Of a stretch of DNA of 64,000 nt, positions 43,418-52,745 are shown piece by piece. Source of the DNA: Tolypocladium sp. Sup5 PDA-1 (taxonomy: Eukaryota > Ascomycota > Sordariomycetes > Hypocreales > Ophiocordycipitaceae); contig JPHH03000068.1 of NCBI GenBank assembly GCA_000750105.3, forward strand, positions 103,557-167,556, read 5' to 3'. The notes under the pieces are model-generated. The model was given only the letters and a program-made list of their open reading frames with translations, searched no databases and had not been told where the DNA came from. Within the stretch, counting starts at the first letter, position 1; each line of letters starts with the position of its first letter. The position numbers and the translations under genes are program-made.

Positions 43418-44834
43418 CCGGGGCTCTCTGCCGGCCTTCGGTCAGCCCTACCACGTCTGGGGATAGCCCCCTGTTTGTGGGGCTCGGGACAAGCTCGTCA
43501 GCCTTTCAGTATCTTTCCGTACGGGGTACTCATTGTGTACTTTGTACACGTCGTAGATACAACGAACCGACAATGGGCAGCGCCGGAAGGCGGCAGTGAA
43601 AGCATATAATCCATGATACTTGCGGCAGAGAGGGCGCAGTTGCCCAGTGGTGGTTTAGGCCCCTTTTCAAGTCGACAATGGGACCGGGCATCACGAAGAG
43701 CCTTCGGAGCGCCCCTGGTGGTTTTTGCAAATTTGGGTTGTAATGCGACCGCCGCGTGGGTGCGGGCATGTAACCAGCTTGCACCACATGACAGTTTCAC
43801 GCGAATACACATTTGGGTCAAACGCTTTGATCGTAGTTTACTAGAGCGAGCTGTCCAGGGGCTGTCACATGCGCCGGAACTACGAAACGATCACTGCCAT
43901 GCGCATTGTCGTTGAGAGCCTGGTAGTGGGCGTTGGTCCACAATTGGTTCGCCATTGCTGCAGCGAAGTGCGGAGATATAGCACCTCGGCCGTTGGAATT
44001 GCCACTAGTGACAATATCTGCATTTATATGAACTCGGGTCAAGGGCCCCAAACTTGCTCACGAGTGGGATGTCCCTGGCATTAACGATTGCGGCTGGCTG
44101 GTCGATGACATAACAATCTTCAAGGGCACGAGAAAGCTGATGCCCGGGCATTGGATGGAGGTCGCCGATGAACGTAGCGTGTAAGTTCACAAGTATTGGG
44201 ATGCTGATTACCCGGACAAGGTATGCTTGCAAACGGTTATGTGTTGCCGTGGGCGTCGAATAAACCATTCGTCTAATGAAATCGAACTTAAAAACAAGTA
44301 GAAAAGATAAAAGTTTAGCCATCCTGATCGCAACGCTTCTTTCAGACAAAGTTCTAGAGAGCGAAATGCGCCAAAGGTGGTGCCCCCATGCTGGCTTGAT
44401 TGAACCCGTACACGCGATAGGCAACTCTTGGGTGCTCATGTCGCGACGACTGCTTAGTATAGAACTGTTCCGTTGACGAAGCATGAGATAAGGCATGAGC
44501 AGACTCATTAGAGTAGTTATAATGGTCTGCCGACGTCCAGCCTATATCGCTTGCGAGCGCCTGAGATTGCAGGGTGTCGTTATTGACGTGAGGCTAACTC
44601 AACTTGGTGTTACCGGCATTTGGGATCTCGTTAAGGCCATGGCTGGGTAGAATCATCGAACTTAAGGTCCTCGTTGGGTAATAGATAGGTTCGTGTCTGC
44701 TGCTTTCTAGAGAGGAAAATATGGCTGCGAGGGCAGAGACCAGAGGATCAGGAACCGTCGGGGCCTATTTCTCACAGTTGGTGGCCAGGCCGGTGTAGTC
44801 GTATCTAAAGTCTAAGAGGGGGCTATAGTGGCCA
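43418..44834. other. No gene seen; right edge of the segment that splits Helitron A
   Basis: Frames of up to 167 codons show no motif. Homology to Helitron copy B begins abruptly at about 44835, with a Gly-Ala-x-x-Ala-x-x-Asn-Leu-Leu-Ser-Ser pattern. Confidence 0.5.
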
Positions 44835-47800
44835 GGCGCGGAGGGGGCTATGGATAATCTCCTATCGTCACGAAATATGAGCCTTCGGACGTGGGCTGCG
44901 GCCGTACTACGACGCCATGGTGGTCGATTCGCGATACACCACATCTTCGCGTTTCTCGTGTTTAATATGGGCGTGCGGTTAAGGAACCGGCGCGTTAGTA
45001 TGTTGAGTGTGAGAAGAAGGAACTTTAGCAAAGTGGAGCGCATCGTACGGTCGTTGAACGCGGACAGACTGGCCGCGGCTAAAGTCGAGCTTGAAAGCAC
45101 TGGCAAGACGACGGATGACGGCGTGAAGGAGCTACTCAGATGCCTTTCTCTGTATGGGTACCGCTAGCCCATGTCCAGAGAGATGCGTTTGAGCATGCGT
45201 TACAAAATCCTGGCGCTTATAGTCTGGTATGGCGTGCCGGCTATCTGGTTCATAATTAACCCGAACGATATCACGAACCCGGTGAAGCTTCGACTGGCGG
45301 CATATCGCACGCGAGATCCTGAGGTAGCCGAGGAGTTCCTTCGAAGTCTCGATATGTCATTTAAACGCTTGCAGCTCTCTATCTCGGACCCGATGAGTTC
45401 GGCGATGTTTTTCCACCGCGAGATGACGTTATTCTTTGAGCATTACGTGAGGGTCGGGGAGGAGTCGGTATTTGGGCGGATCTCCTAGTATTACGGTGCG
45501 GTAGAAACTAACGAACGAGGGTCGCTTTATGTCCACGGTTTGCTCTGGCTGCATGGAAACGCGAACCTGAGCTCGATGCTTGCCGAGGCCCACGGAGAGG
45601 ACTAAGGAGCGTACCGCGAGCGAATCGCCTGCTATGTTGATAGTGTCTTTAGCGAGGTAATGTCGAGGGACGGCGGAAGACTCCCCCCGCGCCCTGGTGG
45701 ATTAGGGCGCTAGGTACTAATCTGTTGAGGCAGGAGCTGGATTAAGAAGGCTGCAGCGCTATGTAAGTGGAGCGCTCGGTGACGTCCGATATCACCCCCC
45801 TCTTGGAAAACATGGAGTAATTCTCCGCGGCCTTTGAGGAGGAAGCGAACTTTTGCGCGGGTTCCTCGTAGGTTTATACGCATAGCCCGACTTGCGTGAA
45901 ATACTCGCTGCGCAAGAATAGACGAGGCGGTGACCTGTGCCGGTTTAAAGCGCCGTGGAAGCTGATTCAGAGGACGGTGCTGACGCTGGATGGCGTGCTG
46001 GAGATTCGCAGGACGTATCCCATGGTGAATCGGTGGAATAAGGCCATCGCCGTGGGTCTGCGGCACAATCACGATATCTCGTTCATAGCTACGCAGCGGA
46101 AGACGATGGCCTTGGTCTATTACGTTACGAATTACGCGATAAAGGTAGAGGATCCGATATGGAAGCGCGTGGCCGCGGCGGCGGAACTGTTCCCCGTTGC
46201 TACTGCCGCTAATTCATTGGCCGCCGAAGAGGATGCCGAAGGTGCTGCCGTCGATAGCAGCGTGGACGGCAGTGGCGGCGACGGTACTAGGAACAAAACG
46301 CGACAGTTCCTAATAAGAGTCGCAAACCGTGTCTTCACGGACCGGCCCTTGTCTTAGGTCGAGGTCGTAGCCGATCTCCTCGGATACCCAGTCGAGTATA
46401 CGAACAGCAGCGCCTGGGCATATCTAAACGTGTCCCTGCTATACTAGCACATTTTCCGACGGTGGCGTCACCTTCGGCAGGAAAGCGGCACGATAGATTC
46501 GGACGCTTTAGTAGACGAGTCGGTCGTCGTAGAGGAAGCTGGCCAAAAGATCGGCTTCGCCGAGGCCTATGCCCATCGTGGAGACGTCCTGCGAGGTCTT
46601 TGCCTATATGATTACGTCTCGTTGATCAAGCTCTAACGCGTCGGCAAAGACGGCAGCTTAGGTGCGTGGGGCGAAGTGCCGTTTGACGGCGGTTGGGCGG
46701 ACGGGAAGGAGTGGGTGCAGGTCTTGAGGCGGCCAGGAAAGCACGCCACCGTCTATCTCGACGGGTATTTGAGCAAGAACTTTAACCAAGGCGACGAGGA
46801 GTTATGTTATTATAGGTGAGTGCATGGGGCAGATACCTGTACGCGGAGGACGTAGGGGTATGGTTCTGACTGGCCGATCGGTATAGAGCAGCTGTCTAGC
46901 ACCTTGCCCTGTTCGTGCCGTGGGAAAGCTTTCTTATAGAGGAAGAAGAGGGCATCGGTGACATTTGGACGCGGGCGCGGCGCTTGCTTATTCCGAGGAT
47001 CTCATGCCTCGTGGACAATGTCTAGTTACTTCGACGATTAGCCGAGGACGCAAAGCGCGATGCCAAGTAGTGGGCATCTACATCCGGAGAAATCAGTGGC
47101 TTAAGTTCCGGTGAGGTGGAGGGACCGGACTGGGAGGGCGAAGAGGCGGCCTCTGCGTACTAGCCGAACGACGTTGGGATCGCAACTCGCCTTATCGATG
47201 TCCTCCGCAGTGCGGCCGGCGCAAGCCAAATCACGGCGGGGTCGCCAGAGCTCAGAGGGGTAGTGAAGCAACTGTGCCGGTTCTAGCATTCGGCTTTACT
47301 TTCGGCCGCCGACCTCTAAGCTACTATAATAATAGAAGAACGAGAAAGGCGCGTGGACATGCCTGGCTTGACGTCTTCCGGAGCCTCAATACCGCCATAG
47401 GCTTAAGTGAAGGCTATTAAGTCGTAGCAGACGTGCGCCTCTAGAGAGCGAGTAAGGATGATCCAGGGCGTGCAGAATATCGCCGTATCCGGCGGGACTG
47501 ATCGCGCCGCGGCGGCCTAGAGCGTTCTGGCTGGTTTCGGGGAAGACGACGTAGAATTGACGTTATCCGATGTCGCGGGAGCGATAGGCCAAGTAGATGC
47601 CGGTATGGATATCTGCCTCGGCCCATCAATATTATTCGTCCACGTCGGCAAGAGCTTAGTAGCACGGCTGACGCTGAATAAAAGACAGGCGATCGCATTC
47701 CTGATAATGTGCCGACAGCTAGACGTGATGCGACGTAGCGACGGAGGAGACGTCGGTCAACTCTGCCAGTTCGTGGGCGGCGAGGGCGGGACTGGCAAGT

Positions 47801-49305
47801 CGCGTATCATTCAGGCGTTGGTCGAGCTCTTTGCTAGCAAGGATATATCTAGTCGCCTGCTGATCACGGCGACTTCGGGGACGGCGGCGGCGCGCATTAA
47901 CGGTATCACGATCTATTCGGCCTGTGGCTTCTCAAAAGACGTCGGGGCAGCCGCGAATGCGGACAGGGACCTTGATGGCGTCCGGCTGCCAAAGCCGGCA
48001 GAGCGATTCGTTCACGGACAGTCACGGATGGACTGGCAGGAAAAGGATGTCCTCGTCATTGACGAGGTGAGCATGCTAGGAGCCCGGACGCTGCACGCCG
48101 TTCACGAGCAGCTTTGCCGGCTGCGTGGGTGCCAGAAAGATTTCGGGGGGATTCCCATCGTCCTCTTCTGCGGAGACTTCCACTAATTTCGTCCTGTACA
48201 GGAACGGCCGATTATCCTGCCGAGCGCGGCCGTCGCGTGGGACGTAGATAGCTCGTTCAAGGCCGAGCAGCGGCACTAGCATGATAAGGCGCACGCCCTG
48301 TGGAGGAAGTTCACGACGGTCGTGATGCTAGACGAGCAAATGCGCGCCGCCGGGGATCCCGAGCTGCAGAGGCTGCTGAAGCGGATCCGACAGGGGGTGC
48401 AGGACCACACGGACTTGGAGCTCCTTAACTCACGGTGCTATTAGGAAGGCAGGCGCATCCCGTGGGAAACAGGCATCACCGTTGTGACGCCGCTGAATAG
48501 AAATCGGTGGAACCTCAACATGGAGGCCAGCTTGGCATTCCAGATCCAGCAGCAGTCGTCGATGCGCATCTTCGTGTCCGAGCACAAGTGGAAAGAGGGC
48601 CTGCCGACGGAGGAGGAAGCGATCATGATGCTCAACCTGGGCGACGACAGCGCCATCCCCGTGCCGGCCGTTTTCATGTTCGTCGCCGGAATGCCCGTCG
48701 TCGTGAACCACAACACGCACCAAGGATTAAAGCTGGTAAATGGAGCCAGCTACACGGCGGCGGAGGTCGTCCTCGACAAGGCGTATCCGGGCTACCGGAT
48801 TTCGGCGGGCCTGACGATCCACTTCGGGCCGCCGGCGGGGGTAGTGCTGGAGTCGGAGACGACAAAGGATTTCCACTTCGTCGGGATGCCGCCCGGCACG
48901 ATCCTGCTGACGCCGATGAGTGTCAGGATCCAATGCCAACGCAAGCGGCCGTGGCAGCAGAACGATGTCAGCCGCAGGGGCCTGCCGTGCGCGGCTGCTT
49001 TCGCGTGCACAGACTACAAGGTGCAGGGCGGTACGCTGGAGCGCGTGGCGCTAGAGTTGCGCGGCACGAGAACGACGAACGTCGGGGGCCAGATGGTACC
49101 CTCGCAATGCGACCCGTACAGCCTGTACGTGCAGCTGTCGCGGTGTCCAACAATGGACGGCATCATGCTCGTGTCCAGGGTGCGGGAGAGGGATTTCATC
49201 GGTAACCGGGTCCCCGAGGAGATGAGCTCTGCGCAGGCCAGGCTTGAGGAGTTGAGCGGCAGGACAGTCCGGGAGGCTCTGAGCTGGCTGGGCGATGCGA
49301 GCTGA
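44835..49305 (+). pseudogene. Helitron RepHel, C-terminal part, copy A (mutated)
   Basis: Order: NLLSSRNMSLRTW, a Rep region (WYGVPAIWFIINPNDITNPV), and the HUH box, which reads SLYVHGLLWL: the first His is Tyr, disabling metal binding. Then an intron equivalent (GAG/GTAATG, about 45659 to 45751) and ELD-stop-EG where copy B has DLDQEG. The tyrosine motif YYVTNYAIK is kept. The Walker A box GGEGGTGKS and Walker B VLVIDEVSML are kept; motif III reads GDFH-stop-F. In-frame stops at 45165, 45486, 46355 and 48184 among others match Gln or Trp in copy B. The last 273 codons (48484-49305) are intact, including YKVQGGTLER and YVQLSRC. Confidence 0.85.
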
Positions 49306-49310
49306 AGGAC
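44835..49310 (+). mobile_element. Helitron copy A, right half (mutated)
   Basis: Continues RepHel copy A from the equivalent of codon ~990 of copy B to the stop. Together with 13522-19392 it makes one nearly complete element in the right order and orientation, with no detectable loss at the join. From 44.8 to about 48.45 kb it is full of TAG/TAA at Gln and Trp positions; from 48.45 kb to the stop it is clean. Its 3' flank is cut short by the left end of copy B at 49552. Confidence 0.85.
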
Positions 49311-49358
49311 CCAGGCGAAGGGCGCGAAGAAGGGGACGGGTTAATACCAAGGGGTTCG

Positions 49359-49505
49359 CCAATGAAGAAGGCGCCCGACGAACCAACGGGGAGAGGGCGA
49401 AGCCCGGCTAGCTCGCCCCTAGGCCCGACACTCGACCAATGAAAACGCAGCCTGTGCAGGCGACCAACGAAAAGCCACCAAAGACGGCGGACTGAGCCAA
49501 CGGGA
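49359..49505 (+). repeat. Five copies of CCAAYGRRR downstream of RepHel copy A
   Basis: CCAATGAAG (49359), CCAACGGGG (49383), CCAATGAAA (49436), CCAACGAAA (49463) and CCAACGGGA (49497) lie in the same direction over ~150 bp, just before copy B begins. They are not found behind RepHel copy B. Confidence 0.6.
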
Positions 49506-49551
49506 AAAGAGCAAAAGCCTGGAGGGGGAAAGAGTGCCGCGGGTGGGGCAG

Positions 49552-49605
49552 ACAGGGGAAGGCAACCCGGTCGCGGGTTGCGCACAAAGCCTTGAGGAAC
49601 GAAGA
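49552..49605 (+). other. Helitron left terminus with hairpin (copy B)
   Basis: Matches 13522-13576 almost exactly. The hairpin GCAACCCG-GTCG-CGGGTTGC is at 49562-49581 and GCCTTGAGGAACGAAG at 49589-49604. Sequence outside differs from copy A, so identity starts at ACAGGGG. Confidence 0.7.
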
Positions 49606-49914
49606 AGGCATTTTGCAAGCACGAGATGAAAGTTTGGAGGGTTGGAGGAGCATATGTAGGCAGTGGAACGGTAAGCAGCTGGCTTGGAGGACCTGCATGC
49701 AGTGTGGGGCTTTATGTGCAGGTCTGGCTGGGGAATCCCGGATTCTCTGCCACCAGTTGGGCAAATGGGGTGCCGCTACGTGTTGGAGGAAAAAGCAAAC
49801 AAGGGACTCGGCAGCAGAAAGAACATTGATAAAGTGTGGGGGAGATGCCAGATGGGCGTCCATGGCCAACATGCATGTTCTATCTAATGGACCATTGTCC
49901 CAATTTGCCGAGTC

Positions 49915-50463
49915 ATGGCGGTTATGCCCATACGTTTCGAATTCTACTGCAACGGCGGCGAGAAAACATTACGCTTTATGCACGACATCCCGCAGGACCT
50001 TGTCCGCCAAAGCCAATTGAGCGGAGGCGGAAGTGCATACGATGATCGGGTTGTGACTACAGTAGCGCCCATCGTGAAGGCACGGGCTCAGGCTTGCCGA
50101 GATGCATCGGGCGCATCGTGCGAAAGTTGTGGATCCAGAGCAACAAATGTTCTGCAACACACTATGTCCTGGCTGCATAGAGTGAGCGACCCGGCCATCG
50201 GGGTTTACGTCTGTGCGGTGTGTGAGCAGGGAGCGTGCGAGATGGCGATACGACAAGAACTGGGGGATATCATGGGAGAAATCAGGCGAGATGCCAACGA
50301 TGGTGCGGGTCTGTGTAGGGAGGGTCTACTTTGTAAAGTATGTGGCAAGGCGACGGGGGTGAAGAAGTGTGGAGGATGTTTGGCAGTGGGCTATTGTAAC
50401 AAGGACCACCAGAGGACGGATTGGAAGACTCATAAAACGGTCTGCAAGCGGTATAGGCCATAG
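49915..50463 (+). CDS. MYND-finger protein of Helitron copy B (intact)
   Basis: A 182-residue intronless protein. The N-terminal domain has FEFYCNGGEKTLRFMHDI, CRDASGASCESCGSRATNVL and VCAVCEQGACEMAIRQELGD, with several possible extra zinc ligands. The C-terminal MYND finger is CKVCGKATGVKKCGGCLAVG, YCNKDHQRTDWKTHKTVC, with His in place of the usual sixth Cys. It starts ~310 bp inside the left terminus and converges on protein X (134 bp between stops). Conserved in position in copies A and B, so it is part of the element rather than a chance neighbour. MYND proteins usually bind partner proteins; here it could act in transposition or in host-defence evasion, but nothing in sequence decides that. 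The ATG at 49924 is an alternative start. Confidence 0.85.
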   Translation: MAVMPIRFEFYCNGGEKTLRFMHDIPQDLVRQSQLSGGGSAYDDRVVTTVAPIVKARAQACRDASGASCESCGSRATNVLQHTMSWLHRVSDPAIGVYVCAVCEQGACEMAIRQELGDIMGEIRRDANDGAGLCREGLLCKVCGKATGVKKCGGCLAVGYCNKDHQRTDWKTHKTVCKRYRP

Positions 50464-50596
50464 TCGGGCAGGGGAAAAGTAGCAGATTGCTCGTCGCGAC
50501 AAAGGCACGTGGTGAGAGGAGTATGATGTATCCCAATATATTTGGCTGATATTTCATGAAGGTCTGGTATGTCTTGTTTCGTTTCTTATCAATGCG

Positions 50597-52068
50597 CTAA
50601 ACGGCGTCCGGGTATTTCTTAGGGGGGTGGCGATTGCGGTGAGGCCTCGGCATGTCGGATGTTGGGACTTCGGGCGAGCCATGGTCAGTAGCACTGTTGC
50701 CGCCGTCGGGGGGCTCGGCAGCCGAAGTGTCGTCATCATCATCGCCCATGTTATCTTCCTCGCCGTCGTCATCGCCGACGTCGTCATCGTCATCGAGACT
50801 GTCTTGGGACAGTGACTGATCGCTGGTACAAGCGGCGATGATGGTGGAAGGCGCTGACGATAAGCGTGGCTTCTTTGTCGGCGTATCCTCAGGGATGGGA
50901 AGTGGCCGCATGGTGGACGTGCCAGCGGGGGCAGGGGGCAAAGACTTGGGTGTGACGGGAGTGGCATCTTCAGCCGGGCGATTGCGCTTCTTGGTCGAGG
51001 TAAAGCGCGCCATGGCGTTGTCGTATTCAGACGCGTTTGAAGCGACATGCTTCGGGGTTGAGGGAGTGACCTGGGCCGTTGGCGGTTGATTGAAACTGGC
51101 CGTGTCGAGGAAGGTCCAAGTATCGGGGACGACAATGAAGATGTAGTCTTGTTCCAAAGCAGGGGGTTGCCGCATATGTTTATGGGTCAGAATGCCGGCC
51201 ACCTTCCCGGTGCAGGTGAAGGGCGCGCCAGGTTGAAACTGGGAGTCACGTCTCTGAGCCATTTTCTTGCAGAGCGACGTCCAGGGATTAGCATGAACTG
51301 GAAAGATGACAAACACTTGGAAAGGATGGAAGCCTTTGAATGGCGTTTCTTCGGGCTTGCCAGGTGACAGGAAGGTTGAGAGCTGCACGAAACCGCAGCA
51401 TTTCAGTTGCGGTTCGTCGAACGCGGTGGCGACATCCGCGTGGAGAAGATCAAGCCCGGAGCCGAGGACCGGGCCGGTGAAGGAGACGATGGGCATGATG
51501 GCAGGGTACGCAGTGGACGAGCGGAGAAGACGAGGCGATACACTGGATGAAAACGGTCAAGAGATCGGTATTGCAGGGGGTGTCAGAAGGGGTCCTACGG
51601 CTGGAAGCTGTGATCGCGTACAACAAAGGCAGGGACAGTGTATTGGCTGATATGGTCGCCGTCGGACTCAAGGCCATCACGTCGTTTGAGCTCCCAGGTC
51701 AAGGCATAGGGGTGAACACGGCCGGTCATGAAAAACCACTGGCTCGCCCACTCGGACGCTTCTATCTGCTGGTTGTATAGAGAGATATTGAGGCTGAAGA
51801 ATATGGACGCCGAGGTGGTGTCAAAGTCACCTAGGACCGGTGCGTATTCTGGCAGGGAGAGCCACTGGGGACTCGGGAGCTGGATCTTGGCAAGGGTCTT
51901 GGCGTTGAGGCCTTTAACGTGATGTTCATCTGGGTAGGCGAACCGGACCGGGGCAGCGGCAGGTTGAACGAAGGCCATCATTGACATGTCTCCCCCGACA
52001 TACTTCTGGCTGTCCAGCGGCCTACGATCCGGCCCGGAGATGGCCTGATCGTGTTGAAGGACGGACAT
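50597..52068 (-). CDS. Helitron-associated protein X, unknown function (intact)
   Basis: Two exons (52068-51599, 51542-50597) with a 56-bp intron (GTAGGA...ATCCAG) encode 471 residues. The intron is confirmed by copy A, whose frame reads straight through the same junction product. The N-terminal ~300 residues are conserved: FAYPDEHHVKGLNAKTLA, LPSPQWLSLPEYAP, ISQYTVPAFVVRDHSF, MPIVSFTGPVLGSG, FTCTGKVAGILTHK and DYIFIVVPDTWTFL. The alternation of hydrophobic strands around small charged loops recalls OB folds, and some Helitrons carry RPA-like single-strand-binding proteins, so an RPA/OB role is a tempting but unproven guess. The C-terminal ~170 residues are low-complexity, with a long acidic Asp/Glu run and a basic tail RPHRNRHPPKKYPDAV. 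It faces away from RepHel across a shared 677-bp promoter. Confidence 0.8.
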
Positions 52069-52745
52069 TGTAGGAGACAGCGGGAGCCGAGTTGGGGACG
52101 GGTCACATTCGGGGCCGGGTCACTCATGGAGGATGCGAGGATGTCAAAACGTGGGGCATGGGTTTGTGAGACTTTTATCGTACGCAGTTCACGTCTCATG
52201 CGAAGAGGCTCATGCGAAGAGGCTCATGGCTGTCGCCGTGGCGAGCGACAAGACGATTGTGGAAGAGCTGGCGGTGTGGTTTTGGGATATATCACATGGA
52301 GGCGCCTGCACGGATGCGCTGTTATCAGTCCCTCCCCAAGGTATCAAGCCCTCGGTGCATATGCGCCAGCATCTGGGGGGAGAAATGGAACGGAGTATTG
52401 GCGTCATGAACTAGGGTCTTCCCTGTTGGTAATGAAGGTGAGGGTCAAGCGAATGGGAGTGTTGGAGGGAAAAAGAAAGTTCCATCACGCGATGTGACCG
52501 AGACATCGTTGTCTTGTTGGGCGAAGGTGCAATGGCAGGCGGGAAAGGAGAAAAGAGCGGGCGTGCTGGCTTTGCGATGGACGGACTCAGCAGGGAGGAC
52601 CCCCAAGGCTGCGTAAGTACAGCGGTTCGCCGGAGCGTAGATTGGCACGGGCCGCGACGGGGGAAGTTTGCTACATAACGTCATGTGTTGCGAACTGAGC
52701 TGAGTGCGGATAACGATTCGAACCTTCAGAGCGCTCGGCGGGTTG
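52069..52745. promoter_or_regulatory. Shared divergent promoter region of protein X and RepHel, with 14-bp repeat
   Basis: Non-coding region between the two divergent start codons. CTCATGCGAAGAGG is repeated exactly at 52195-52208 and 52209-52222 and begins a third time. No core promoter element was identified. Confidence 0.45.

Noticed and set aside
44005..44508. 167-codon minus-strand frame next to the right junction
   Set aside because: No recognisable domain; not supported as a gene, although it could be a broken one.
39000..44834. A barnase-like RNase partner for the barstar gene
   Set aside because: No frame near 42.2 kb carries an RNase fold motif. The barstar gene stands alone.
19392..44835. 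The segment is a Starship-type giant transposon
   Set aside because: No DUF3435 tyrosine-recombinase captain gene was seen at either edge, and no such ends were recognised.
13919..48450. TAA/TAG could be read as Gln, implying an alternative genetic code in copy A
   Set aside because: Trp codons are also turned to TAG, catalytic residues are lost by the same C-to-T change, and neighbouring intact genes use normal stops. CpA-to-TpA mutation explains both.
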